A stretch of 64,000 bases of DNA from Comamonadaceae bacterium (GCA_015999985.1 JAECRA010000005.1:43276-107275), one strand, 5' to 3'; positions 16,757 to 26,273 are shown, counted from the stretch's first letter. Notes: generated by a model from the letters alone, not told the origin. Numbers and translations: made by a program.

Positions 16757-18319
16757 TTGGACAAGTTGCTAGATCACTTCTTTGATGGCGATCATTACCT
16801 GAGGCAGATCAGCGAATCTCCCTCAGATCCCTTTGCACATTTTGTGGCTGGCGGAGACGCGCTGGAGCTCAATCCTTCGCCCTACTTCAATACCAACTTC
16901 TACAAAAACGAATACCCTGACTGGAATGCGAAAGGAGAGCGCACCGCTCTTGAGAATTTCATTGCACACGAACAAGCAGGAAGCTACAGAAAGCCCCACC
17001 CCTTAATCGATCCCAATGATTACCTTGAGGCCTACCCGGACCTCTCGAGAGCCAAAGTGCAACCAAGTTTGCATTACGTCATGTACGGGGACGGGGAGGG
17101 CCGTAGTCCTTCCAGGCTGTTCAATTCGGATTTTTATGTCCGCTGTTATCTTCCGCTGGGACAGAAGAACCCGTTCAAGCACTACGTCGTGCAGGGGCGG
17201 GAAACTCGTCGGCTCCCCGTACCTCTTAGCCGTACCCGTGAGGAATCAAGGCAGGCCGCATGGGACGCCACCTGGAAGTTGAAAAAGCCAATCGTGCTGG
17301 CCGCGCATGATGCGCAGGAGGCTGGCGTTCCCTTGCTTCTGCTGGACATTGCAAGAGATTTTTCTGCACGAGGCTATTCGCCATGTTTCGTTCTGGCCAA
17401 TGGAGGCCCTTTGCAGGAGGCTTTTCGGGCGCTGGGGCCTGTTTTTCTGGTGGCTGAAGGTTGGCACGCGGAGGGATTGTTTTCAGGAATTCATAAGCAG
17501 ACCCCAGTGTTGGTCAACACCGCTGCGGCGGCTAAAGTTGGCGGGCTTTCGGCACGCACCGGGCACCACACGGTTTTGCTTATTCATGAGATGCGGGGGT
17601 ATCTGGCACAGCAGAATCTCGTGCCAGCGCTGCAGGCAGCACAGTTGCTCGGCGTGCACTTGGTGGCATCTTTTCACCTGATGAAGACCGAGCTTCAGGC
17701 GGAGCTCGGAGAGCTACCTGTGGTTCACCCAGGGGTCATTCAGCAGAAGCTGCGCTTCAGTGAGTTTTCTGCGGTGCACCGCCAATTCAAAGGAAACCCC
17801 CTGTTTATTGGCGCTGGACACGGTGACTACAGAAAAGGCTTCGACCTTTTTCTTTTAGCGTGCCGTGCCATACACGACCGGCTTGCGAGTTCGGTTTTTG
17901 TGTGGCTTGGAAACCTGGACTCCTGGGCGCAAGAGTTGGCTGTGAAGGCTCAGTCAGACGGGTTGCCCCTTTTGCTGCCGGGTTTTGTGAGGAATTCAGC
18001 CGCCTGGTACCGTGAAGCTGCGGTCTACCTCCTGACCTCTCGCGAGGATGCGGGCCCCACCACAGCCGTACATGCCGCAGGGGTGGGCACCGGGTTTGTC
18101 GGGTACGCAGCGAACATTGGGCTAAGGGGCGCTGCTGATGCGCTTGGCCAATTTGTGCCACCCAATGATCACGACAGTTTTGTAGAGGAGGCGTTGCGCT
18201 TGGTGCGTGAAGATTCTTCTCTTAGACAGAGAGAAAGGCGAGCGTTTGTGCGGGAATCTGGCTCATTCTCAGCCTACTGCGACACCTTGCTCCAGTTGGT
18301 TAATTCGACGACTCGCTGA
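16757..18319 (+). CDS. GT4-like glycosyltransferase with N-terminal tandem repeats
   Basis: Predicted cytoplasmic glycosyltransferase of about 520 residues. The best start is TTG at 16757, eight bases after GGGGGA; no ATG starts the conserved region, and earlier frame extends into the acyl-CoA dehydrogenase gene. Residues 1-165 hold three to four copies of a short aromatic repeat, with units such as FFDGDHYL, YFNTNFYKNEYPDW, DPNDYLEAYPDL and LFNSDFYVRCY, each followed by an HY-G-R segment. This type is seen attached to polysaccharide glycosyltransferases. The C-terminal part has a GT-B pattern, with GHGDYRKGFDLFLLA and the late EDAGPTTAVHAAGVGT. It converges on, and overlaps by 20 bases, the acetyltransferase gene. 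Confidence 0.72.
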   Translation: MDKLLDHFFDGDHYLRQISESPSDPFAHFVAGGDALELNPSPYFNTNFYKNEYPDWNAKGERTALENFIAHEQAGSYRKPHPLIDPNDYLEAYPDLSRAKVQPSLHYVMYGDGEGRSPSRLFNSDFYVRCYLPLGQKNPFKHYVVQGRETRRLPVPLSRTREESRQAAWDATWKLKKPIVLAAHDAQEAGVPLLLLDIARDFSARGYSPCFVLANGGPLQEAFRALGPVFLVAEGWHAEGLFSGIHKQTPVLVNTAAAAKVGGLSARTGHHTVLLIHEMRGYLAQQNLVPALQAAQLLGVHLVASFHLMKTELQAELGELPVVHPGVIQQKLRFSEFSAVHRQFKGNPLFIGAGHGDYRKGFDLFLLACRAIHDRLASSVFVWLGNLDSWAQELAVKAQSDGLPLLLPGFVRNSAAWYREAAVYLLTSREDAGPTTAVHAAGVGTGFVGYAANIGLRGAADALGQFVPPNDHDSFVEEALRLVREDSSLRQRERRAFVRESGSFSAYCDTLLQLVNSTTR

Positions 18320-19001
18320 GCAGCTTACGCAGTTGTTTCCATTCCTGCGTGGTCATGGCAGGGTTGCCCACCATCCGGGCGCCAGCGGGAACGTCGCGAG
18401 TCACTACGGCTCCAACCCCCAGAATGGCTCCTGAACCTATTTTTAAAGGCTTACCGGGACTGCCGTTGCCCACGATTGCGCTAGGCGCAATATTGACATG
18501 GTCCGCAATTTCAACGTGCCCGTACACGGAAGCATCCGCGCCAATGTTTGAGAAATCTCCGATAGTCACGTCGTGGGCGACCAAAGTGCCCAGCACTTGA
18601 ACGCCTACCCCCGTGCGGATGTTAGGTCCGATCCGCGTGCCTGAAAAGAAAAAGCTCCCCACTCCAATCTGCGGGTGAGAGACGAGCCCTCCCGGGCCCA
18701 CTGGAACAACCGTAGCCAGAGTGGCGCCTTCAGCGGAGAGTTGCATGGCAATTCGCGTACGAACAGACACGTCAGAAATCGACACGAGGACCGGCACATT
18801 CGGAAACTCTTCGAGTCTTTGGGACGACGAAATAACCGGTACCCCCAACCTCGGATGCATGAAGCCGTTGTTGACGTCGTCAACCAGTGCGCGCAAACGA
18901 ACCTTTCCTTTGCGTGCCTCTTGAAGATCGGCGATAAGCAATTCTGCAGTACCTCTGGCACCATAGACTACCAACTCATCCAGCTGATCGGTACCTTTCA
19001 C
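18300..19001 (-). CDS. NeuD/PglD-type sugar O/N-acetyltransferase
   Basis: Left-handed beta-helix acyltransferase of 233 residues. An N-terminal Rossmann-like sugar-binding domain (LVVYGARGTAELLI) leads to hexapeptide repeats (about 105-215; for example IGDFSNIGADASVYGHVEIA, IAPSAIVGNG, GAILGVGAVVTRDVPAG). This layout is typical of PglD/NeuD enzymes that acetylate UDP- or dTDP-linked amino sugars. Its start overlaps the aminotransferase stop by four bases, and aminotransferase then acetyltransferase is the classic order for making an N-acetylated amino sugar. The exact sugar is not known. Confidence 0.82.
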   Translation of the reverse strand: MKGTDQLDELVVYGARGTAELLIADLQEARKGKVRLRALVDDVNNGFMHPRLGVPVISSSQRLEEFPNVPVLVSISDVSVRTRIAMQLSAEGATLATVVPVGPGGLVSHPQIGVGSFFFSGTRIGPNIRTGVGVQVLGTLVAHDVTIGDFSNIGADASVYGHVEIADHVNIAPSAIVGNGSPGKPLKIGSGAILGVGAVVTRDVPAGARMVGNPAMTTQEWKQLRKLLSESSN

Positions 19002-20149
19002 GCCTGTCCTTTCAAGTGCTTCGCGGAGCAGTTTTCAATAATGGCTGTAATTGTCCCTGCAGCAGCTTCGCTTATATTGCTGTGCATGGGCAGCGCCAGA
19101 AGGGTTGGCGCTATCGCAGGCGCCACTGCTATCTGTGTAGGGCTGAATATATTGTGGCTTTCGAAAAAAGTGCCGGGTCCGCACAACAGGTTGAACGAGT
19201 CTCTCAACATGATCCCTTCTTTAGTCGCGTCCACAACGCAGGCTTGGCGAATATTCTCCGGCATGGCCAGCGCGAAATAGAGGTGACTTGCGGAGCTGTT
19301 TGGGCGGGGACACAGAACCCTGACTCCAGGGACGTTCGCTAACTTGCTTGAATAGAATTCCCTCAAATTTCTACGAGCTCTCATTTCTTCTGGCAGTAAG
19401 GGGAATACGGCCAATCCGAGTGCTGCGTGAATTTCAGACAGTTTTCCGTTGATTCCGATATCTACAATCTGCCCCTGGGCTAGACCGAAATTGCGCATAC
19501 GTTTAAGGCGCTCTTTATGCTCGGCGGTTTTGACCACGACGGCCCCACCCTCAGCAGTGTTCAAAAGCTTGGTGGCGTGAAGGGAAAGCACCGTGGCGTC
19601 GCCTCGCTGCGCCAAATGATGCTCACCTTGCATCACATCCGGAGTTTGAGCCCCATCAAAGACCAGCCACAATTTGTGCCGGTTGGCTACTTCCTCCAAA
19701 GCGCTGGTGTCGCACGCAATACCCATGAAGTGAATGCCCAAAATGGCGACCGTATTGGGGGTGATGGCCTTTTCTACGGCCTTGGAATCCAGTGTCGGAA
19801 AATTGTGCTCCACGTCCGCAAACACGGGCTTGAAGCCACACCACTCGATAGCTTGCGCTGACGCAGCAAAGCTCAGGGGTGAAGTGATGATCTCGCCGCC
19901 TGGCCGCAAATTGCCGAGCCGCAGCGCCAGCATGAGTGCCATGGTTCCAGACGAGGTGAGGCACACATGATTGCCCACCCACTGAGCCAATGCATCTTCC
20001 AGCCGGTTGTGCATGACACCGCCATTGGAGAGCTGACGCGAGGCTAGCACCTCATCGAGAAGCTCGATGAGGAGTTCTCGTTGGGGGAGTACAGGGCGTC
20101 CAAACACCAGCGGAGAATTTTCGAGTGGGTTCACCTCATGTCGCTCCAT
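18998..20149 (-). CDS. DegT/DnrJ/EryC1/StrS family aminotransferase
   Basis: PLP-dependent sugar aminotransferase, 383 residues. The PLP lysine is K194 in LSLHATKLLNTAEGGAVV. D165 in VFDGAQT lies where the family has an EDAAQ/EDCAQ-type motif. SSGTMALMLAL (67-77) binds the cofactor phosphate. It would convert a keto-sugar nucleotide to an amino sugar in the cytoplasm, to be acetylated by the next gene. It starts nine bases after the stop of the uncharacterised gene upstream, so three genes form one minus-strand unit. Confidence 0.87.
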   Translation of the reverse strand: MERHEVNPLENSPLVFGRPVLPQRELLIELLDEVLASRQLSNGGVMHNRLEDALAQWVGNHVCLTSSGTMALMLALRLGNLRPGGEIITSPLSFAASAQAIEWCGFKPVFADVEHNFPTLDSKAVEKAITPNTVAILGIHFMGIACDTSALEEVANRHKLWLVFDGAQTPDVMQGEHHLAQRGDATVLSLHATKLLNTAEGGAVVVKTAEHKERLKRMRNFGLAQGQIVDIGINGKLSEIHAALGLAVFPLLPEEMRARRNLREFYSSKLANVPGVRVLCPRPNSSASHLYFALAMPENIRQACVVDATKEGIMLRDSFNLLCGPGTFFESHNIFSPTQIAVAPAIAPTLLALPMHSNISEAAAGTITAIIENCSAKHLKGQA

Positions 20150-20158
20150 GCAGGCATC

Positions 20159-20971
20159 CTATCTCGTATCGAGTGCTAGCCGCCTCAGTATTTGCCGCCG
20201 GCGCTCTTCGTAGAAGCGTTGGTACACGGAGAGCTTCGTCTTGATGTGATGTCCCTTCAATGCATCCAGATCCATCAAGGTGAAGAAAATTTTCTCTCCG
20301 TCGGGCCAGGTGGTGGGGATCTTGTTGAAATCTATGCCGATCTCAGCATCCATACCTTTCATCTCCAGAAGTATGGAAACCAGCCGTTCTATTATGAATA
20401 CTTTCATGGCGTAGCTAGCGCCGGTTCGGTGCTTTACCATGTGATTCAAAGAGCTACCAAGAATCGAATTTTTGTCTTCTGAGATCTTGAAAATTTTTTC
20501 AGAAAGTTGAAGCCATTCTTTCCAGAAACTATACGTGGCTACAAAATAGTTGCTGTATATCGTTCTGGTTTGATCTTGAATTAGAGTGTGCAGATCAATG
20601 CCTAATTCCAGGTCGTGGAATATTCTTTGTGCCGTTTTAAGTAGGCCGGGGTGTACGGCGTCGCCTTGAATAAAACTATTCGGGTAGCAGGCTATTTCTT
20701 CGAAACATGGTGAAAAGCTTATGACCCCTGACCGCGTCTGGTTGATTTTATCGGCCATACGATCAAAAGTCAGGTTGGTTTTCTCTTTCAAACGAGGGGA
20801 GAAAAACCCAATATACTCGTCATCTGAAAAATTTTTAGTCAGCAGCGCTTTGCGAATGGGCCAATACTCGTAAAGGTCAGGACGTTCGGGCTGTGTATTG
20901 TCTAAAGGGATAAACCCCTGGTCAAGATTTGCCAAGGTTTCATCGTTGTAATAGATCTGAAAAAGCCTCAT
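20159..20971 (-). CDS. Uncharacterised protein in glycan island, paralogue A
   Basis: 270-residue protein, no signal peptide or membrane helix. I do not recognise an enzyme family. It is collinear over its whole length with the product at 21208-22095. Both begin MRLFQ, and they share FIPL, EYIGFF-P----KT-LT, SYPNSFIQG/CYPNSFIQG, HPGL, QDQTR, NYFVA-Y-FW--W, KISE and LDALK. The histidine/aromatic/charged motifs suggest an enzyme rather than a structural protein. It is the first gene of a unit with the sugar aminotransferase and acetyltransferase, so work on the same sugar or its transfer is likely. The DNA is clearly more AT-rich than its surroundings, suggesting acquisition by transfer. Confidence 0.75.
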   Translation of the reverse strand: MRLFQIYYNDETLANLDQGFIPLDNTQPERPDLYEYWPIRKALLTKNFSDDEYIGFFSPRLKEKTNLTFDRMADKINQTRSGVISFSPCFEEIACYPNSFIQGDAVHPGLLKTAQRIFHDLELGIDLHTLIQDQTRTIYSNYFVATYSFWKEWLQLSEKIFKISEDKNSILGSSLNHMVKHRTGASYAMKVFIIERLVSILLEMKGMDAEIGIDFNKIPTTWPDGEKIFFTLMDLDALKGHHIKTKLSVYQRFYEERRRQILRRLALDTR

Positions 20972-21207
20972 ATTCTACGCAGCGCTGGTATTTTTTAACG
21001 GTGCGAAACCAATTTTTTGGTTAAAAGCAAGTGGGACGTTGGGAGGTGCTAATATATGGTAAATTTTTCACTCGTACCCGCTGAAAATTACTGCGCTATA
21101 AAGCTTTGGGGTGTGGTGGGGCTTGGCGATTAAAGGTGGGTGGTCACGGTAAGCCTTGGTGCTTGCGGGACATCGGTATTTTTTACAAATTCAGCTCAAG
21201 ATTCGAA

Positions 21208-22095
21208 ATGCGACTATTCCAGTTCTTCTATGGAGAAGCGACGCGAAGTCTGATAGAACCTGAATTCATACCGTTGAAAAGCGGGAATTCCGGACATTGG
21301 GACTCATTGGAGTCTGCCTCCATTCATAGAGTCTTGAAAGAGAAAAAATTCACGAAAAACGAGTACATAGGTTTTTTTTGCCCGCTGTTCACGCTGAAAA
21401 CAGGATTGACTGGCCGCCAGGTTCGGCGCGTCTTGACGCAAGCCCAAGATGACGTAGTCAGTTTTTCATCTTCGTTTGAACAGATTGCAAGCTACCCCAA
21501 CAGTTTTATTCAGGGTGAAAGCATGCACCCGGGGTTGATGAAGGTTGCTCAGGATTTTTTGACTGAAATTAATGTGGATCTTGACTTATCTAATCTAGTT
21601 CAGGATCAGACAAGAATAATATTCAGAAACTATTTTGTCGCAAAGTATGAATTCTGGCTTCGATGGATGGATATCACGGAGCGTATACAAAAAATATCAG
21701 AAAATCAGGACACTGATCTGGGTAGACGTTTGAATTCATGCACCCCGCATCAGGGAGTTATTGACTATCCCATGAAAGATTTTCTTTTTGAAAGGGCTGT
21801 GTCAGTGCTTCTGGAGATGCAAAACATTAATGCGGCGGTGGGTATCGATATTGAAAAATCACCCATGTCCTCGCCGGGAGCGGATGAATTTTTTGGCGCA
21901 TTTTTGAGCCTGGATGCTCTGAAAAGTCAATACTTGAAAACGCGCGAGTCCAAGTACCTCGATATCTATGAAACCAGGCGGCAGCGACTTTTTGCGTCCA
22001 TCGCTATGAGATCAAAAGGCGCTGGTCCAGGCTTTGTTGCCGTGCCTTACATGCTGCTTGATGAGCGTGAGGCGAGCAGGAGTCAATCTGACTAG
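21208..22095 (+). CDS. Uncharacterised protein in glycan island, paralogue B
   Basis: 295-residue protein. The ATG at 21208 aligns exactly with the MRLFQ start of paralogue A, so an in-frame start 102 bases upstream is rejected. The shared motifs are the same as for paralogue A (KNEYIGFFCPLFTLKTGLT, ASYPNSFIQGESMHPGL, LVQDQTR, NYFVAKYEFWLRW). It has a C-terminal extension of about 25 residues. The gene is transcribed away from paralogue A, so the pair is a divergent duplication or two independent imports. AT-rich DNA and poor ribosome-site sequence set it apart from neighbours. Function unknown. Confidence 0.72.
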   Translation: MRLFQFFYGEATRSLIEPEFIPLKSGNSGHWDSLESASIHRVLKEKKFTKNEYIGFFCPLFTLKTGLTGRQVRRVLTQAQDDVVSFSSSFEQIASYPNSFIQGESMHPGLMKVAQDFLTEINVDLDLSNLVQDQTRIIFRNYFVAKYEFWLRWMDITERIQKISENQDTDLGRRLNSCTPHQGVIDYPMKDFLFERAVSVLLEMQNINAAVGIDIEKSPMSSPGADEFFGAFLSLDALKSQYLKTRESKYLDIYETRRQRLFASIAMRSKGAGPGFVAVPYMLLDEREASRSQSD

Positions 22096-22196
22096 GCGCT
22101 GTTTTCCCTGTCCCGACGCATTGAGCTTCGCGCCACGGCGCACGCGTCGGCACGCTTGAGCTGTAAACTCGACATTCTTATTTCACGGGCGCTTTA

Positions 22197-22634
22197 GTGG
22201 TGGCACATATTGGTGCGAAACGCATAGTCACTGAGGGAGCGGTCTGCGTCTGTGGTGGCCGGCCCGCTGGCAAGAGCTTCGAAGCGTGCTGCGGTCGCTG
22301 GATTACACATTTTTCGTCTTCGCCCGCGCCTGATGCAGAGGCCTTGATGCGTTCAAGATATTCGAGCTTTGTTCGCGAAGACACCTCCTACCTGCTGGCA
22401 ACCTGGCATCCAACGACACGGCCCGTTTCACTCGAATTTGAGATGAGCGTCAAGTGGCTGGGGCTGGAAGTGCGTTCGCACCGTACGCTCGACATCGGGC
22501 ATGCTGAAGTCGAATTCGTGGCCCGTTCGCGTTTTCAAGGCCGCGCCACCCGGTTGCATGAGCTGAGCCGTTTCAAGCGAGAAGAAATCGACGGCCTGAC
22601 CCGCTGGTTTTACCTGGACGGCGTGATTTATTGA
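22197..22634 (+). CDS. YchJ-like UPF0225 protein
   Basis: Small cytoplasmic protein of the YchJ/UPF0225 group, 145 residues, GTG start (two tandem GTG codons at 22197 and 22200). It has an N-terminal SEC-C-like cysteine motif (VCVCGGRPAGKSFEACCGRW) and the YchJ NTF2-like core (ALMRSRYSSFVREDTSYLLA, TWHPTTRP, then WFYLDGVIY at the end). The first cysteine motif normally reads CPCGSG; here it is CVCGGR. Molecular function of the family is not established. It ends 81 bases before trkA. Confidence 0.82.
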   Translation: MVAHIGAKRIVTEGAVCVCGGRPAGKSFEACCGRWITHFSSSPAPDAEALMRSRYSSFVREDTSYLLATWHPTTRPVSLEFEMSVKWLGLEVRSHRTLDIGHAEVEFVARSRFQGRATRLHELSRFKREEIDGLTRWFYLDGVIY

Positions 22635-22715
22635 AAGATTTCACAGACAGATGGAGGCAAGCGTCCAAGGCCGCTGTTCTCCGCGCTAGTATCTGGGAAT
22701 AACGGAACGCGACTC

Positions 22716-24104
22716 ATGAGAATCATCATCCTTGGCGCCGGTCGTGTTGGCGAGAGCGTGGCCGAGACACTGGTGTCTGAAGCCAACGACATCACGGTGA
22801 TCGATACGGATCCTGATCGCCTGCGCGACATGGAAGCACGGCTCGAATTACGGGGCGTTGCTGGAAATGGCATTCAGCCCTCAGTCCTGCGGGGGGCAGG
22901 CGCAGAAGATTGCGATTTGTTCATCGCATGTACTGCCTTGGACGAAACCAATCTGGTGGCATGCAAGATCGCACATGATGTCTTTGGCATTCCCACTACG
23001 ATTGCGCGCCTGCGTTCACCCGAATTTCCCCAAGGGGACAAGTTGCTGGACAAGAGTGGGTTTGCGGTCGACAAGGTGATTTGTCCGGAGGCCACGGTCA
23101 CTCGCTATGTTCAGTTGCTGATTGAGTACCCAGGCGCTTTGCAGGTCGTCAAGTTCTCACAAGGGCAGGCCCACTTGGTGGCTGTGCGTGTAGCACCCGG
23201 AAGCCGCCTGGCCAACCATTCCATCGCGGATTTCCGTGCGGAGAACCCGGAAGTACCCCTGCGCATCGTCGCGATCTATCGGCAGGACGAAGAAGTCCCC
23301 GTCGAGGCTGAAACGCGCGTCCAGCCAGGCGATGAAATTTATGTCCTTGTCGCACGTGAACAGGTGCGCCAGGCACTGCAGGCCATAGGCAACCCGGACC
23401 GCCCGGTTCGTCGGGTGATGATCGTGGGCGGTGGTAAGGTTGGGCTGCGTCTGGCGCGCAGCCTCAGCGGCGTGTGCGAGGTGAAAATCATTGAGTCCAA
23501 TCGCAAGCGAGCTGAATACCTGTCCGGACAGCTGCCCCCTGACATGCTTGTTCTGGAAGGAGATGGCGCTGATGAGGATCTTCTTGAGGAAGAGAATGTC
23601 GGCGATATGGACTTGTTCATCGCTCTGACCAGCGACGACGAAGACAACATCATGTCTGCCATGCTGGCCAAGCGCATGGGCGCGCGCCGCGTGATGGCCC
23701 TCATCAATCGACGTGCCTATGCTGACATGATGCAGGGCAGCACCATAGACATCGCCATCTCGCCCTCGCATGCGGTCATTGGTGAGCTGTTGATGCACGT
23801 GCGCCGGGGGGCGGTCGCGGCAGTGCATAGCCTGCGAAGTGGCACAGCCGAGGCGCTTGAAGGCATCGCACATGGCGACGTTAAAACTTCACGTCTGGTG
23901 GGGCGCAGAATTGGCGAAGTGAAACTGCCGACAGGCGTTCGTATCGGCGCGCTAGTTCGCGGTCAAGATGGGGACGCGCGCGTGCTGATGCCCAGTGACG
24001 AGACAGTTATTGAGTCAGACGATCATGTCATCATTTTCCTGCCACACAAAAAAAAGTTGCGTGAGGTGGAAAAGCTCTTCCAGGTGCGTGCCACATTTTT
24101 CTAG
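22716..24104 (+). CDS. trkA: Trk potassium uptake system NAD-binding protein TrkA
   Basis: Peripheral cytoplasmic subunit of Trk, 462 residues. Two RCK halves each have an NAD-binding GxGxxG (ILGAGRVGES at about 5-14 and IVGGGKVGLRLARSL at about 236-250), and each is followed by a TrkA_C domain (GSRLANHSIADF and SRLVGRRIGEVKLP). It gates the TrkH pore encoded 101 bases downstream. The full-length two-RCK architecture is as in E. coli TrkA. Confidence 0.95.
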   Translation: MRIIILGAGRVGESVAETLVSEANDITVIDTDPDRLRDMEARLELRGVAGNGIQPSVLRGAGAEDCDLFIACTALDETNLVACKIAHDVFGIPTTIARLRSPEFPQGDKLLDKSGFAVDKVICPEATVTRYVQLLIEYPGALQVVKFSQGQAHLVAVRVAPGSRLANHSIADFRAENPEVPLRIVAIYRQDEEVPVEAETRVQPGDEIYVLVAREQVRQALQAIGNPDRPVRRVMIVGGGKVGLRLARSLSGVCEVKIIESNRKRAEYLSGQLPPDMLVLEGDGADEDLLEEENVGDMDLFIALTSDDEDNIMSAMLAKRMGARRVMALINRRAYADMMQGSTIDIAISPSHAVIGELLMHVRRGAVAAVHSLRSGTAEALEGIAHGDVKTSRLVGRRIGEVKLPTGVRIGALVRGQDGDARVLMPSDETVIESDDHVIIFLPHKKKLREVEKLFQVRATFF

Positions 24105-24205
24105 GTTGCGTAGACCTTCTTCGCGGCGAATTTTCCAGAAGCCGGAACGCCAAGAAGTTCGAAACGCCCTGGCCCATGATCCATGCCTCACTTTGAATCA
24201 AGAAA

Positions 24206-25666
24206 ATGAAACGTTTTTCTCCCACGTTTCTCGTGCTTTCATGGGTCATCATGGGCTTCTCATTTGCCTTCCTGGTGCCTGCCGCCTGGGATTGGTTTGG
24301 AGAAGATGGGCGAAACTGGAAGGTGTGGGCCTGGTGCTTCCTGTTCACCTTGGCAACAGGGGCATGGTTATGGGTTCGCAACCGGCAGTCAGCGGATGAG
24401 CTGACGACGCGCGACGGTTTTTTGCTGGTGACTCTTGTGTGGGTGGTTTTACCCGCCTATGCCGCGCTGCCTTTGATGTTCGTGGTGAACGGCATTTCCT
24501 GGACAGACGCCTACTTCGAAGCCATGAGTGGTCTTTCGGCCACCGGTGCCACGACATTGGCTGGGATCGATCTGCTAGCCACGTCTGTCAACATCTGGCG
24601 TTGCTTCCTGCAATTGGTGGGTGGCCTGGGCATCATGCTTTTGGCGGTCGCCATCCTTCCATTTCTGGGGTTGGGCGGCATGCAGCTCTACAAAGCAGAA
24701 ATGCCCGGCCCCATGAAAGAGCAGCGCCTGACCCCGCGCGTCGCTGAGACGGCGCGCGGACTTTGGGGGGTGTACTTTGTGCTCTCGGCGGCCTGTCTTC
24801 TGGCCTATCGGGCGGGGGGCATGAGCTGGCCCGATGCTTTCATGCACATGTGCACCACAGTGGGCCTGGGAGGTCTATCGTCACACGATCAGAGCTTTGG
24901 CTTCTGGGACTCGGCGCAACTCGAGTGGACTGCGGTTCTCTTCATGGCGCTATCGGGCATCAGTTTTGCTCGCTATTTCATGCTCTGGCAGCAGCGCTCG
25001 TTGGCACCCGTAGCGCGTGATGCAGAGGTGCGTGCCTATTTCAGTGTCATGTTGCTGGCCACCGCCGTGATCACTCTGATGTTGATGGGCAGCTCGGTGT
25101 ATCCGGAGTTTGAAACGGCACTGCGCCAGGCTGCGTTTCAGGTCGTGTCCGTGAGCACCACCACAGGTTATGCCACAACGGACTATCTGCTCTGGCCGAC
25201 CTTCGTGCCGGTACTGCTTCTATTTCTGGGGTGCTTCGTGTCATGCGCTGGCTCAACGGGGGGCGGTATCAAGATGGTCCGGATGCTGGTGCTGGTGCGT
25301 GTGGCCCAGCGAGAACTCCTGCGGATCATTCATCCACGCGTGGTGCACCCGGTCGCATTGGGGCGCGTCGCTGTCCCGCAGGACGTCATAGGCGCGGTCA
25401 TGGCTTTCATGCTCATCTATGGAGCAGTGATGGTTGGGCTAACGCTGCTGATGCTGGCGACAGGGCTGGATGTGGTCACTGCTTTTACTGCTGTCATCGG
25501 TTGTCTGAACAACATTGGCCCGGGCATGGGCAAGGTGGGTCCGGCTGGAAACTTCGGTTCATTGAGCGATACCCAGATCTGGATCTGTAGTCTGGCCATG
25601 TTGCTTGGGCGACTCGAATTGCTGTCCGTGCTGGTGCTCTTCACACCGCAGTTCTGGCGCCGTTGA
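24206..25666 (+). CDS. trkH: Trk potassium uptake protein TrkH
   Basis: Inner-membrane potassium translocator, 486 residues with about ten hydrophobic helices. The four pore loops with their selectivity glycines can be read: SGLSATGATTLAG, CTTVGLGGLSSHD, SVSTTTGYATTD and GCLNNIGPGMGKVG. The late GSTGGGIKMVRMLVLVR block is also typical of TrkH/TrkG. The partner TrkA is directly upstream. An AT-rich TTTAAATAAAAAACC follows the stop, but I see no proper terminator hairpin. Confidence 0.94.
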   Translation: MKRFSPTFLVLSWVIMGFSFAFLVPAAWDWFGEDGRNWKVWAWCFLFTLATGAWLWVRNRQSADELTTRDGFLLVTLVWVVLPAYAALPLMFVVNGISWTDAYFEAMSGLSATGATTLAGIDLLATSVNIWRCFLQLVGGLGIMLLAVAILPFLGLGGMQLYKAEMPGPMKEQRLTPRVAETARGLWGVYFVLSAACLLAYRAGGMSWPDAFMHMCTTVGLGGLSSHDQSFGFWDSAQLEWTAVLFMALSGISFARYFMLWQQRSLAPVARDAEVRAYFSVMLLATAVITLMLMGSSVYPEFETALRQAAFQVVSVSTTTGYATTDYLLWPTFVPVLLLFLGCFVSCAGSTGGGIKMVRMLVLVRVAQRELLRIIHPRVVHPVALGRVAVPQDVIGAVMAFMLIYGAVMVGLTLLMLATGLDVVTAFTAVIGCLNNIGPGMGKVGPAGNFGSLSDTQIWICSLAMLLGRLELLSVLVLFTPQFWRR

Positions 25667-25766
25667 TTTAAATAAAAAACCATCAGATCGTACGTGCTGC
25701 CGAGAAGGGTGCTTTGCATGCAGCTGCCTTCAGTCACCGGTGACGGTGTCACGACTTGATCCGAAC

Positions 25767-26273
25767 TCAGCGCGGCGTGTCGTCTGCAGCGCCCTGACTG
25801 GCCGAGCCACGGTTGCGGAGCACCACTGTGATCTGACCACTGGTCTCGATAGTGGCCTGCTGAACCTCATAGCTATGCAGGCACCCTGCAGCTCGCAATG
25901 CGGCCTGGACGTCATCAGGCGTGAGCCGTTCGTTGCGCATGGTCTCTGCATTCAATTGACCTGCGTGTATCAACACCTTGGGTTTGCCGTCTATCCATCG
26001 CCCAATGCGAGGGAAACGCCAGCCCAGTTGCGCCAGCAGCAGATGGCAGCCTATCAGTGTCAACGCAGAGATCAACCCACCCATGAGCGAATTGTCTCCA
26101 GCGTTCATGGAGTTTTGAACGGCATTGGAAAGGATGAGCAACAGGATCAGGTCAAACGGGGCGTACTGTCCAGTCTGGCGCCGTCCCGTGAGACGCAGAA
26201 AAAAGAGCAGGAATGCGTACACGACAATCCCGCGAATGATGAACTCCCACCAGGGGACGCTGAGCTGGAACAT
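25767..26273 (-). CDS. DUF421 (YetF-like) membrane protein
   Basis: 168 residues from the ATG at 26273, which has GAGGTCC upstream. A longer in-frame start adds an unlikely leader. Three N-terminal hydrophobic helices (about 8-28, 38-60, 65-85) precede a cytoplasmic DUF421 domain with the core GKPKVLIHAGQLNAETMRNE and LTPDDVQAALRAAG. The family includes Bacillus YetF and has no firmly established role. It is convergent with trkH and follows gluQRS on the minus strand by 102 bases. Confidence 0.82.
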   Translation of the reverse strand: MFQLSVPWWEFIIRGIVVYAFLLFFLRLTGRRQTGQYAPFDLILLLILSNAVQNSMNAGDNSLMGGLISALTLIGCHLLLAQLGWRFPRIGRWIDGKPKVLIHAGQLNAETMRNERLTPDDVQAALRAAGCLHSYEVQQATIETSGQITVVLRNRGSASQGAADDTPR

